Of a stretch of DNA of 64,000 bases, positions 13,795 through 22,017 are shown one piece after another. A model generated the notes under the pieces. It was not told the DNA's origin, did no database searches, and saw only the letters and a program-made list of their open reading frames with translations. The position numbers were made by a program, and so were the translations under genes. Source of the stretch: Prochlorococcus sp. AG-418-I20. Lineage in GTDB: Bacteria; Cyanobacteriota; Cyanobacteriia; PCC-6307; Cyanobiaceae. Positions within the stretch are counted from its first letter, which is position 1, and the number at the start of each line of letters is the position of its first letter. The stretch spans positions 62,001-126,000 of the forward strand of contig QCLZ01000002.1 in assembly GCA_003214175.1 (NCBI GenBank), in the 5' to 3' direction.

Positions 13795-14121
13795 GAAGTT
13801 CCTGAAATTTCTTAATTAAAATATCATGATTATAAATGAATTTAAAAATTTAAAGGAAAAATATAGAATTTATATCTTAAATTTTTATTTAATTTCTGTC
13901 AGGTTACCTAAAGACTAATTTGTAGGACTTTTCGAAATTATATTATAGATTTTGATATTATCCAGAGATTCACATCTAAATAATGAAATTACCCTAAGTT
14001 CTATGTTTTCTTGTGAGGTATACATTGTCCCTCTTAAGTTTTTAGGGCGATACTTAATTATTTTGAAAAATGATAATACTCAAGTTGTTTTCCTAAATTG
14101 ATTGTAAGCTTAAAAATAAAT
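13795..14121. other. intergenic stretch without features
   Basis: About 330 bp, AT-rich. I see no gene, strong hairpin or promoter that I can defend. Confidence 0.4.
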
Positions 14122-14149
14122 AAAAAAAACCAAATACAATGTATTTGGT
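14122..14149 (-). terminator. intrinsic terminator of the Hlip pair
   Basis: Perfect 10-bp palindrome ACCAAATACA/TGTATTTGGT (14129-14149) followed on the minus strand by eight T (revcomp of 14121-14128 region). It lies 24 bp past the stop of the 46-aa Hlip. Confidence 0.75.
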
Positions 14150-14173
14150 CTTCATATGAAATTTTAATTAATT

Positions 14174-14314
14174 TTAAATAAAGCCTGGAATAATTTGACC
14201 AGTTGTTAGGTACGCACCAATAAGTGCGATAAAGCCTAACATGGCAAATCTTCCATTAAGCTTTTCAGCAACAATTTTTTCTTTCTCTATTAATTTGGGT
14301 TCAGTATTTTTCAT
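14174..14314 (-). CDS. hli: high-light-inducible protein (Hlip), 46 aa
   Basis: 46 aa from the ATG at 14314; longer in-frame extensions run through the upstream Hlip in another frame and are not real. Contains EKLNGRFAMLGFIALIGAYLTTGQIIPGF, the single-helix chlorophyll-binding core. The start overlaps the stop of the 35-aa Hlip by one base (TAATG), so the two are coupled and probably made in a fixed ratio, perhaps as a heterodimer (inference). Confidence 0.88.
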   Translation of the reverse strand: MKNTEPKLIEKEKIVAEKLNGRFAMLGFIALIGAYLTTGQIIPGFI

Positions 14315-14421
14315 TAGAACCAACCTGGGATGATCTGTCCAGTTGTTACATAAGCACCAACTGCTGCTACGAAACCTAACATTGCTGCCCAACCATTAAA
14401 ACGTTCTGCTTCAGGAGTCAT
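14314..14421 (-). CDS. hli: minimal high-light-inducible protein (Hlip), 35 aa
   Basis: 35 codons, little more than the pigment-binding helix: ERFNGWAAMLGFVAAVGAY then VTTGQIIPGWF. Two key ligand positions (E, N) of the LHC motif are present, with W in place of the usual R. First gene of the two-gene Hlip operon ending in the terminator at 14122. Confidence 0.85.
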   Translation of the reverse strand: MTPEAERFNGWAAMLGFVAAVGAYVTTGQIIPGWF

Positions 14422-14611
14422 TTTTTTTAAGATAATTTGTAAACTAATATAACATAATTATTTATTTTTGTAAAGAAAATTGCACGAAATGGGTAATCAA
14501 GGGCTTTCAGTTTCAGATATGAGACACTATTGTAGCAAAATATACTTTATTGGAAATGTGGTTTTTAGTGTGTATTTTCAGAATTATGAAACGGGATATA
14601 TAAGATCAAGA

Positions 14612-14740
14612 ACTTTTCTTATGGGTAAATCCTCGTCAAGAGTTAATTTTATTTAAAATGACCATAAGAGTTAGCTAGTAGGGATACAGGCTAACTCTTA
14701 ATTAGTTAGAAATTTTAGATTTAAAAATCTTAAAAGTTAA
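14612..14740 (+). ncRNA. candidate structured RNA
   Basis: An 11-bp perfect stem TAAGAGTTAGC/GCTAACTCTTA (14665-14675, 14690-14700) with a 14-nt loop TAGTAGGGATACAG, in a 370-bp gene-free interval. An AT-rich TATATAAGAT at 14597-14606 could be a -10. No T run follows directly, and strand is assumed. The purine-rich loop recalls abundant cyanobacterial Yfr RNAs, but I cannot assign it to one. Confidence 0.3.
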
Positions 14741-14790
14741 ATAATTGCTATTAATGAATTATATCTATATTTATTTATGTCATTTGAGAC

Positions 14791-15024
14791 CTATTTCATG
14801 CATTTAATATTTGCGGGAACCCCTTCTTTATTAAGTGCTGATTTGATTTTATACATTGTTCCTACTTTAACAATTTCAATATTATTCTTCAGCTTTAGGA
14901 TAATGTTTTTTAGGGCTCCAAAATTAAGAAAAGTTAAATAGTGAACGACTTCATAAAAATTATTTTTACTCAGTTTCTCATTTCTTTTGAATTTGGATAA
15001 TAGACTTTTCTTTCCTGCTACCAA
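14791..15024 (-). CDS. hypothetical protein (uncertain start)
   Basis: Open for 77 codons from a TTG that lies inside the divergent methyltransferase gene; a shorter start is likely. The C-terminal part (IEIVKVGTMYKIKSALNKEGVPANIKCMK) looks like real protein, basic and soluble. No family recognised. Confidence 0.35.
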   Translation of the reverse strand: MVAGKKSLLSKFKRNEKLSKNNFYEVVHYLTFLNFGALKNIILKLKNNIEIVKVGTMYKIKSALNKEGVPANIKCMK

Positions 15025-15613
15025 AAGGAATAAAAACTGTATTGTGGAAGTCCTTTCCAGAATTATAAGAAAAAATGGTTCAATACTTGAAATTGGAAGT
15101 GGTAGTGGTGAGCATGGAGTTGCTTTTCAAAAACGCTTTCCTGAAATTGTATGGCAAACAAGTGATCCAGACTTGATACATAGAAAAAGTATAAGTTCGT
15201 GGATCAAATATGAAGAATTAAATAATAAAATGCCTCAGCCTATCACCCTAAATGTAGAAAATATCCCTTGGAAAATTCCATTGAAGTTAGTAGATTCTTT
15301 GCAAGGTATAGTTTCTATAAATATGATTCATGTAGCAAGATGGACTAGTACAATAGCTCTCTTCAGAGAGTCCGGACGATTACTGAATAAGGGGCAATAT
15401 TTGATATTGTATGGTCCATTTAAAATTTGTAATAAGCATACAAGTCTAAGTAATTCTTTATTTGATAATTCATTAAAAATGCAAAATGAACTTTGGGGTG
15501 TTCGAAATCTCGAGGAAGTTAGCCTTGAAGCCGAAAAAAATGGTTTTTATCAAGAAGATAAAATAAGTATGCCTGCAAACAATTTTTCTATTATTTATAG
15601 AAAATTGTCTTGA
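14987..15613 (+). CDS. DUF938-family SAM-dependent methyltransferase
   Basis: 208 aa, starting at TTG (a second TTG lies two codons on). DUF938 hallmarks: RLFFPATKRNK at the N-terminus, SAM-binding ILEIGSGSGEHGVAF (residues 34-48), VSINMIHVARW and YGPFK. The substrate is unknown; in some bacteria the family lies near folate or RNA modification genes. Overlaps the start of the doubtful minus-strand frame at 14791. Confidence 0.8.
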   Translation: MNLDNRLFFPATKRNKNCIVEVLSRIIRKNGSILEIGSGSGEHGVAFQKRFPEIVWQTSDPDLIHRKSISSWIKYEELNNKMPQPITLNVENIPWKIPLKLVDSLQGIVSINMIHVARWTSTIALFRESGRLLNKGQYLILYGPFKICNKHTSLSNSLFDNSLKMQNELWGVRNLEEVSLEAEKNGFYQEDKISMPANNFSIIYRKLS

Positions 15614-15669
15614 TTAAATCAAATTAAAATAAAATATTAATAATTCATGAAAGCTTATTTTTTGGGGTA

Positions 15670-15831
15670 TTAATTTGATAATTTTCTACTCCATTCTTTA
15701 TGCTTCTGCTCTAAGTCTGAAAATTTTTCTCCAAGTCCAAAATGTCTCTCTATCAATTCTACTTTCGAGAGGGTTATTTTCTCCGAATAAAATTTAATAG
15801 GTTGATTTCCATGTAAATTGTCTCCACTCAT
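15670..15831 (-). CDS. conserved hypothetical, 53 aa
   Basis: 53 codons, charged and helical (KITLSKVELIERHFGLGEKFSDLEQKHKEW). Soluble, with no Cys. The start ATG follows TAAAATTTT with no SD. Upstream of the stretch leading to the desaturase gene. Function unknown. Confidence 0.5.
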   Translation of the reverse strand: MSGDNLHGNQPIKFYSEKITLSKVELIERHFGLGEKFSDLEQKHKEWSRKLSN

Positions 15832-15943
15832 AAAATTTTAATTAAGTATTAAATTTCTAAGTTGAAATTTAGTAAATTGCTTATTCTTTTATATTCTTTT
15901 CATATTTATGTAAATTAGTGTGATAAAAAAAAATTTATATTCG

Positions 15944-17134
15944 TTATGTTTTCAATTTTCTATCGTTGTACGAGGATTGCCAGACATATCTTCCTTTCTT
16001 TATATCTGACTTAACAGCAACGCAATTGCAAGAAATATTCCATATAGCTACAGGTATTGGATCAGGATTAAAAAGATATGCTTTTTTGAAGGCTTTTTTA
16101 ATTAAGATAGTAGCTTTTTTGGCATGGTAGTGAGGAATGGTTGGACAGACATGATGAACGACATGGCTTGAACCTATATTATGGTGAAGAAAATTAAGAA
16201 TATTACCGTATGGCCTATCTATGGATAGAAATGCTCCTCGCATATAGGAAAAATTACTATTTGCAAGATGGGGTACATCTGAATCTGTATGATGAAGCCA
16301 TGTATAGACTACTAACCAACTATTAACTACTAATAAAGGGCCAATATACATTGCAATTACTGGAAATAATCCATACTTAAAAATAACGCTAAAAATTCCA
16401 ATAATTGTTAAAGCTACACCAATATCTGATATCCAAACTTTCTTCGTCCATATTGATGGCCATAGTGCTTTGGAAAATGGTTTAACTGGCCAGAAATGAT
16501 TTGAAATTCCATATTTAATGCCTCCAGTACTACCTGTAAGTAAATAAGCAGGCCAGCCAAATATTAAATGTAAAAGAAGTTGAAGAACTCCGTAATTTTT
16601 TTTCCCTATGGCATTTGAAAAATGCAATTCCTTTTCTCCACCTACCTTCTCAGTAACTCCATTTCCCTTAATAACTAAAGGAACGTGAGTTTCACCATTA
16701 GTTACATTATTTGTAAATCGATGATGAACTGCGTGAGAACGCTGCCATGAAAAATAAGGAACTAGTAGTAATGAATGTAGTAAATATCCAGTTATAGTTT
16801 CTAAAGACTTGTTTTTAGAGAATGCTCCATGTCCGCATTCATGGGCAATTACCCAAAATCCCATAGCTGTGGTGCCCGATATTAATGAGTAAATAATCCA
16901 AATTGGAATCATTTTTGTAGTGAATGGAATAGATAATCCTATTACTACTACTAATGCTTGAATTAAAATGGATTGTAAGAGATACCTGAGAGAAGTTCTG
17001 GTATTGCACTTGAAATATTGTTCTGGGATAACTTCCTGAAACTCTTTTAAGCTTGGAATATCTTTATTATCTACTAAAAGCGCTTGGCCTTTTAGACCTG
17101 AAAGTTTTACTTTACTCAAATTTTTTTTAGGCAA
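15944..17134 (-). CDS. acyl-lipid fatty acid desaturase (DesA type)
   Basis: 396 aa membrane di-iron desaturase. The three His boxes are visible: HECGHGAF (about residue 101), HAVHHRFTN (about 137) and HVVHHVCPTIPHYHA (about 326). Four or more hydrophobic segments separate them. Best fit is the cyanobacterial delta-12 type (DesA) acting on membrane glycerolipids, which keeps membranes fluid; regiospecificity cannot be read from sequence. A second, more divergent desaturase lies at 18684. Confidence 0.88.
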   Translation of the reverse strand: MPKKNLSKVKLSGLKGQALLVDNKDIPSLKEFQEVIPEQYFKCNTRTSLRYLLQSILIQALVVVIGLSIPFTTKMIPIWIIYSLISGTTAMGFWVIAHECGHGAFSKNKSLETITGYLLHSLLLVPYFSWQRSHAVHHRFTNNVTNGETHVPLVIKGNGVTEKVGGEKELHFSNAIGKKNYGVLQLLLHLIFGWPAYLLTGSTGGIKYGISNHFWPVKPFSKALWPSIWTKKVWISDIGVALTIIGIFSVIFKYGLFPVIAMYIGPLLVVNSWLVVYTWLHHTDSDVPHLANSNFSYMRGAFLSIDRPYGNILNFLHHNIGSSHVVHHVCPTIPHYHAKKATILIKKAFKKAYLFNPDPIPVAIWNISCNCVAVKSDIKKGRYVWQSSYNDRKLKT

Positions 17135-17374
17135 GTATTCTATTTAAAGAATTATGTTTACATTTTTTATTATCCCTCATAGAGTCTTTTTTTGAAAATG
17201 ATGTGTAGTTTTTCATTGTTTAAGAGACTTTTAAAAGGTAAAATCGCAACTTAAAAAATTAACACATTTTAGTTAAACATCTGATTAATTATTTATTGAA
17301 AATCTGTTTTTTTTATAATTTAATTAGTTTTTATTAGACAGTTTTATTTAGTTATGCCTTGAAGCTAATTTAAT

Positions 17375-17506
17375 TTATAACCCGCGGATATACCTCTTTT
17401 GGAGACCTGATTGTTTACGTGGTTTAACTAAGATAGGTAAAATTACAACGCCTACTGTGAAAAGACAGATTGGAGCAACCACCATTAATATAGATTCAAG
17501 AGTCAT
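17375..17506 (-). CDS. small membrane protein, 43 aa
   Basis: 43 codons: MTLESILMVVAPICLFTVGVV-type helix, then VKPRKQSGLQKRYIRGL. More GC than its neighbours at the 3' end (CCGCGGGTTATAA). Topology is like that of small photosystem or cytochrome subunits, but no known one matches. Confidence 0.5.
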   Translation of the reverse strand: MTLESILMVVAPICLFTVGVVILPILVKPRKQSGLQKRYIRGL

Positions 17507-17699
17507 GCAGTAATAGTAAATTTATTTATAAATAGCAGTATTTTCTTTTTAAGTCATGCGTATTTATATCTATTCAGCAAAAATTTATTCAGTTTGTACA
17601 TAATATGAAGCAAAAAAGAAAAAAAGATTAAGAATCAGCAAAATTTTCACAAATTATCCTATTAATTTACTCAAAGTTTATTTGAATTGGGTTATTATT

Positions 17700-17840
17700 T
17701 TGGATCAAGATAAAAAATGGATGTTAATGACTTATTACTGTCCAACTCACGGCGATTCAGGTTTCGTAGAACCTATTGAAATATCAAAAAAAGAGATTCG
17801 TGAAACATTCTTGAAAAAAGGGAGTAATTCTAAAAAATAA
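17700..17840 (+). CDS. small protein, 46 aa
   Basis: 46 codons from TTG (an ATG at residue 8 is possible). Contains MTYYCPTHGDSGFVEPIEISKKEIRETFLKKG, a conserved-looking core with a single C-P-T-H motif. Soluble, function unknown. Confidence 0.45.
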   Translation: MDQDKKWMLMTYYCPTHGDSGFVEPIEISKKEIRETFLKKGSNSKK

Positions 17841-17933
17841 TTTTTAAAAATACAGCTGAATTCTTGGGTAAAAGTTTAATTCTTAGGGTAATTAATAAGT
17901 TATTAATTTAAAAATTTTCTATTTTAATAATTT

Positions 17934-18086
17934 TTAAACTTGATTAGAATCGCAAGTCAAATCACATTTATTAAGTTCAGTAGTTGATATCTTCTCTAGA
18001 ATTCTTAACATATCAATTTCCGAAAGCTCTCCATTAGAGTTCCATTTTAAAGTTGTTTTTCTCTGTGGTGAAATTTTTTTAATCAT
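17934..18086 (-). CDS. small CX3C protein, 50 aa
   Basis: 50 codons: a basic start MIKKISPQRKTTLKW, a short helix EIDMLRILEKI, then NKCDLTCDSNQV with a CX3C. Its ATG overlaps the 3' end of the 52-aa twin CX3C gene (GAAAATGATTAA), and the SD (GGAGGGGGG) lies within that gene's last codons. Operon partner of the 52-aa gene. Confidence 0.6.
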   Translation of the reverse strand: MIKKISPQRKTTLKWNSNGELSEIDMLRILEKISTTELNKCDLTCDSNQV

Positions 18087-18237
18087 TTTCCCCCCCTCCT
18101 TTTAAATGAAGTTCTAAACAACGTGTAATACATTCTTGATGACCATCCACAATACTGCATTCAGTAATACACTCAAAATATGAATTAATAGAATCTATTT
18201 CAGGATCCTGGTTTGTACTAATAAATGCATCATTCAT
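18079..18237 (-). CDS. twin CX3C small protein, 52 aa
   Basis: 52 codons. Two CX3C motifs, C23-x3-C27 (ECITEC) and C36-x3-C40 (ECITRC), spaced by 8 residues, so the last three Cys repeat the C-x8-C-x3-C spacing of the 3034 and 3383 genes. Acidic N-terminus and a GGG-rich end. Overlaps and probably couples to the 50-aa CX3C gene. Function unknown; disulfide or metal scaffold inferred. Confidence 0.62.
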   Translation of the reverse strand: MNDAFISTNQDPEIDSINSYFECITECSIVDGHQECITRCLELHLKGGGEND

Positions 18238-18527
18238 AATATTGGTGGATATATTTGGAATAGAGATATAGCACGAAATTATGTTTAATAATTTAATTTA
18301 TTAAGTGAATTTGAAAAAAATAAGTATTATTTACTAAATCAATTCTTAATCAGGTTTATTTCAAAAAGCTATTAATATTCTTCTTTTAAAAAGACTAAAA
18401 AAACTATTGTTATTATTTAAAATTAATTGATTATGAAGCCATCTTTCAAAAGAAAATCAGCATAAAGACTGATTTACTTTTCAGTAATTTAGTTAGATGA
18501 TAAAAAAGTACACTTTTAGATTTTCAA

Positions 18528-18680
18528 ATGAAATTATTAATTAATTGGCTTTCGAAAATGTTAGAAAGTATGGCAAACGCTTTCATGCATCCTTTAAAGA
18601 ATGACTTGCCTCCGTCTATTGGTGCTCATGCGTATAGCAGTATCCCCCTAAAAAGAAAACTTAGAAGAAGGTTTAACTAG
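18528..18680 (+). CDS. small basic protein, 50 aa
   Basis: 50 codons: amphipathic start MKLLINWLSKMLESMANAFMH, then LPPSIGAHAYSS and a very basic end LKRKLRRRFN. It ends 3 bp before the convergent desaturase stop. Function unknown. The ~290 bp before it hold nothing I can assign. Confidence 0.5.
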   Translation: MKLLINWLSKMLESMANAFMHPLKNDLPPSIGAHAYSSIPLKRKLRRRFN

Positions 18681-18683
18681 GTA

Positions 18684-19790
18684 TTAATTTATTGGGATTA
18701 ATTGTTCATTTTTATTGTCCCAAATAATATATTTGAAGCAGTTTGGAAAATCACTTAGTTTTAAGAACTTTGATTGCTTAAGCAAATGAATATTTGCTTT
18801 GTGACAAGCTCTTAAGTTGTAATTAGGTATTCTCTCAGACAGATGATGAATGCTGTGGAAGGATATGTCTGCTAAAAACCAATTTAGCCAATTAGGGATA
18901 TCTAAATTGCTACTACCTAAAATCGCTCCATCGATGAGATCCCAGTTTTTTGTATTTTTAGCATATGCATTTTCATAGTTATGTTGTACGAAAAAAACAC
19001 ATATTAAAATTGCTGCTGATAAGGTTAATACAATGGAATAAAATGATAAGAAAAAAACTAACCCCAACCATTTACTCATAAAAATCCACCCTATTATTAC
19101 TACTATGTTATTTATTATTAATTCAAACAGCTCACTGAAATTATCTCCATAATCAGAAAAAGGTGGTTTTACTCTTGAATTAATTGCTAGAAGTTGAGTA
19201 ATTTCTCTGTTCTTTATTTTGATATAAGTCTCTTCCAATATATCTTTAATGAAATTAAAAATAATAAAAACAAGTCCTAATCTAGGTTTTAAAACTAAGT
19301 AAAAAAAACCGCCAGGGAAAAGCATCATCCAGTTTCGACTTACTTTATAAATTATTTGCTCTCTTTTTGAAAGGGATTCATAATCTTCAAGACTTAAAAC
19401 ATCTATCGGCCCCTTATAAATTTCCCAATTTCCATTATTTCTATGATGAAATGCATGATCAATTGACCATGACTTCTGAGGAATACCATTAACCAAGCCA
19501 AGTAAAAATCCAAAGAAGCGGTTTAATTTTCGTTTTGTAAAAAGAGAATTATGACCGCAATCATGCATTAATGAGAATGTACGAGATGAAAGCAGAGTTA
19601 GAAGAACTATAAAAGGTACCAATAGAACTCCTTTAATCAATAATGAAAAAGGTTGATTTATTATTTGGTGTACGACTAACCAAATAGAAATTATTGGGAA
19701 GATGGTAGAAATAATTTGATAAGAAGCTCTAATATTATTTCTTTTTAAAAATGGCTTTATTAAAAAATCACCTCTATTGAGTTTAAGCAT
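18684..19790 (-). CDS. fatty acid desaturase family protein (divergent)
   Basis: 368 aa, membrane di-iron family. His boxes: HDCGHNSLF (about residue 77), HAFHHRNNGNW (about 113) and HSIHHLSERIP (about 312). About four membrane segments. It is clearly different from the DesA-like protein at 15944, so substrate or position may differ. It could act on glycerolipids or on another long-chain compound. Start ATG at 19790 preceded by weak GAGAAA. Confidence 0.82.
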   Translation of the reverse strand: MLKLNRGDFLIKPFLKRNNIRASYQIISTIFPIISIWLVVHQIINQPFSLLIKGVLLVPFIVLLTLLSSRTFSLMHDCGHNSLFTKRKLNRFFGFLLGLVNGIPQKSWSIDHAFHHRNNGNWEIYKGPIDVLSLEDYESLSKREQIIYKVSRNWMMLFPGGFFYLVLKPRLGLVFIIFNFIKDILEETYIKIKNREITQLLAINSRVKPPFSDYGDNFSELFELIINNIVVIIGWIFMSKWLGLVFFLSFYSIVLTLSAAILICVFFVQHNYENAYAKNTKNWDLIDGAILGSSNLDIPNWLNWFLADISFHSIHHLSERIPNYNLRACHKANIHLLKQSKFLKLSDFPNCFKYIIWDNKNEQLIPIN

Positions 19791-19866
19791 ATTTCTCTTA
19801 TTTTTTTGATACTAACAATTTTTAAAAAGTATTGATTATTTAATAAACAATAAATTTTAAATCATA

Positions 19867-20022
19867 CTAAAGAATAAATTCTTTAGACATAGTTCTCAAT
19901 TGATCTAGATTTAATCTTTCTAAGTAATTTTTAAAGTCACTAAGATTTTTAGTAGAGTCAGAATTTTTGCTCTCGTAAAGAAGACTATTAGAAATTAACT
20001 CAATAAGATGATCTTTATCCAT
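19867..20022 (-). CDS. conserved hypothetical, 51 aa
   Basis: 51 codons with SD AAGGAGTT before ATG. Acidic, helical and soluble (DHLIELISNSLLYESK...LERLNLDQLRTMSKEF). No family recognised; likely real because of the SD. Confidence 0.55.
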   Translation of the reverse strand: MDKDHLIELISNSLLYESKNSDSTKNLSDFKNYLERLNLDQLRTMSKEFIL

Positions 20023-20106
20023 AACTCCTTATAGACCATAATTCTAGTTAAAAAAATTAAGGTCTTGAATTCCAGATCAATAACTCATCTCTATTAAGAG
20101 TAATTT

Positions 20107-20325
20107 TTATAAATTTTTCAAATCTTGTGCTATTTTTTCTAATCTTTGATTTAATTCTTTTTGTTCCTTAATTAGGGATTTTTTCTTTTCTGCACGCTCT
20201 TTGTTCAAAGGAGAATTGAAATATTTTTGGAAAGAGACAAAAAAAACTGCTATTGCAACTGCAATGCCAAGAGCACCAATTATTAAAATTGGAGACGAAG
20301 GAAAGTCATAAAATGGAATTGACAA
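20107..20325 (-). CDS. membrane-anchored coiled-coil protein, 72 aa
   Basis: 72 aa, TTG start (no in-frame ATG near). An N-terminal helix PILIIGALGIAVAIAVFFVSF, then a charged heptad region ERAEKKKSLIKEQKELNQRLEKI likely to form a coiled coil. Function unknown. Confidence 0.6.
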   Translation of the reverse strand: MSIPFYDFPSSPILIIGALGIAVAIAVFFVSFQKYFNSPLNKERAEKKKSLIKEQKELNQRLEKIAQDLKNL

Positions 20326-20541
20326 TGTACTTTATTGAAAAACTAATTCTAGCTATCTCATGAACAAAAAATTGAGTAATAAATACTTATTCCATACGAA
20401 GATTTATGGGTAATTATTCTAGTTATTTTTTTTTGTAGAAAATAAATAAGGTTTATCTTTAATTAGATTTTAAAAATAAGTAATTTTACAGCTGTCAAAG
20501 AATCAATAACTAATAATGATTAAACTAGTTAAGAATTTTTT

Positions 20542-20868
20542 ATGAAGAAAATCATAAATAAAAAACAGAATAAAAATGAACCATGGTTTAAATGGTTAAC
20601 GAGAGAACTTAATTCTTATGAAGCTTTTCAGGATTTTGAATCAGGAAAGAATCCACGAGATGTTGCAGAGGATTTTATTTCTAGAAATAGTATTGCTATT
20701 TCAGAAGTTTTCGAAGATTTTGATGAAGAAGATAAAGATACACTCGATCAATTTCTTAAATTAACCGAATGCGAGATGCATGTGTTTAGGATTCTTGAAA
20801 AACAAATAGCGTTAAGAAACAATATAAGATTTGTAGATTTTAAAAAAATAAAAAAAATAATGAGTTAA
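20542..20868 (+). CDS. conserved hypothetical, 108 aa (paralogue of the 31260 gene)
   Basis: 108 aa, acidic and helical. The core PWFKWLTRELNSYEAF...NPRDVAEDFISRN...LDQFLKLTECEMHVFRILEK parallels the 88-aa protein at 31260: a W-containing start, P-x-x-V/I-A-E-x-F, then FxKLxExExH. Basic N- and C-terminal extensions are unique to this copy. Function unknown. Confidence 0.65.
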   Translation: MKKIINKKQNKNEPWFKWLTRELNSYEAFQDFESGKNPRDVAEDFISRNSIAISEVFEDFDEEDKDTLDQFLKLTECEMHVFRILEKQIALRNNIRFVDFKKIKKIMS

Positions 20869-20981
20869 TTTCTATATAAATTTATTTTCCCCATTAACTG
20901 TCTTGCAAAAGCCTAATCAGATGAACCACAAGATCCATGCAAAGATAGGTATTAATTAATAAAGATCCAAAAGATCCATTT

Positions 20982-21212
20982 TCAATCTTTTCCAAAATCT
21001 TTGATTCTTCTTATATCAATAGCTATTTCATGAATGATACAAACTATTCCATAAGCATTGAAACCAAAAGTTTTTAAAAATATTGGGATACTTAGGAAAG
21101 AAATTATAAGATTTGCTATTTGAACTATCCACCAGTCTGATCGAGATGTGAATACTTTGAGGTCTGTAGCTTTAATCCAAAACTCTTTATAAAAGAATTT
21201 AATAATATCAAT
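20982..21212 (-). CDS. small membrane protein reading frame without a standard start codon
   Basis: 76 codons open from just after an in-frame TAA (21213-21215) to TGA. The protein looks real: FYKEFWIKATDLKVF, SDWWIVQIANLIISFLSIPIF (one helix), and an IHEIAIDIRRIKDFGKD end. No ATG, GTG or TTG exists in the first 70 codons. Either initiation is at ATT (21212) or the 5' end has decayed. Confidence 0.4.
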   Translation of the reverse strand: MDIIKFFYKEFWIKATDLKVFTSRSDWWIVQIANLIISFLSIPIFLKTFGFNAYGIVCIIHEIAIDIRRIKDFGKD

Positions 21213-21246
21213 TTAATCTTTAATTTATCAAAATATTATTTTTTTA

Positions 21247-21405
21247 CTAAATAGGATCAAATAAATTCATATCATTTGAATCTTTTTTTGGGTTCTTATC
21301 TTGATTTGGTAATGAACAGAATCCGTCTTTGCAAATCATCTTTTCTTTTGAAATACTTGAATCCTGTGAGAATATATTTTTGTTATTTGAAGATTCTTTC
21401 AGCAT
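21247..21405 (-). CDS. conserved hypothetical, 52 aa
   Basis: 52 codons, polar and Ser/Asn/Lys-rich, with MICKDGFCSLP at residues 23-33 (C-x4-C). Ends MNLFDPI. The opposite-strand frame at 21329 is a shadow. Function unknown. Confidence 0.55.
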   Translation of the reverse strand: MLKESSNNKNIFSQDSSISKEKMICKDGFCSLPNQDKNPKKDSNDMNLFDPI

Positions 21406-21829
21406 TTATAAAAAAATTAAATCCAATATTAAATTAATAACTCAAATTATTTTTATAAGCAACAAAATTAATATTAATTATTTATTTATTTTTTTTGATT
21501 TGGCAAGTCTCTCCAAAATAGCGCCATTATGTAAATGAATAAAGATATAGAACAGATATAAAGTAAAGAATTTAGATGCATGTTTATTTATTAAAGTAAT
21601 TACAAAGAGAAGACCTTTCAGAAAAAAGTGACATTAATAGATTGGTAATTGTTTAAGTTAGCAATCATACAAATTCTAGTATTTATTTAAGTTTTTTATG
21701 CTTTCCCCAAACTTTCATAATGAAAAGTTTTTAAATTTTAGGAATATATCTTTTTAGTTAGTAAAGCTTATAAATCTAAGAGTTTATATTTAATGAAAAT
21801 TCTATATTTTTAAAAGATTTTTGAGATTT
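21406..21829. other. 425-bp stretch with no convincing gene
   Basis: Very AT-rich. Only frames shorter than 15 codons, for example an ATG on the minus strand near 21530 giving MALFWRDLPNQKK. No strong hairpin or promoter was identified. Confidence 0.4.
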
Positions 21830-21970
21830 TTACGATCCATCCTTATTTATTTCTTTTAAAGCTTTTCTACCTTCTTTAAGGGTTCTTAAAATCAGCAAAG
21901 ACAGTGAGGAAATGATAAGGATGCTAAGGGTAACTAGGGAAATAAAGGTTGAATCTATATTGTTATGCAA
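21830..21970 (-). CDS. single-helix membrane protein, 46 aa
   Basis: 46 codons from TTG: HNNIDS, the helix TFISLVTLSILIISSLSLLIL, then the charged tail RTLKEGRKALKEINKDGS. No ATG is available. Good protein-like composition. Function unknown. Confidence 0.5.
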   Translation of the reverse strand: MHNNIDSTFISLVTLSILIISSLSLLILRTLKEGRKALKEINKDGS

Positions 21971-22017
21971 TTTGCTGAAAATCTTTTTTAGTTTATAATT
22001 TGAAATTCAAAGAAATT

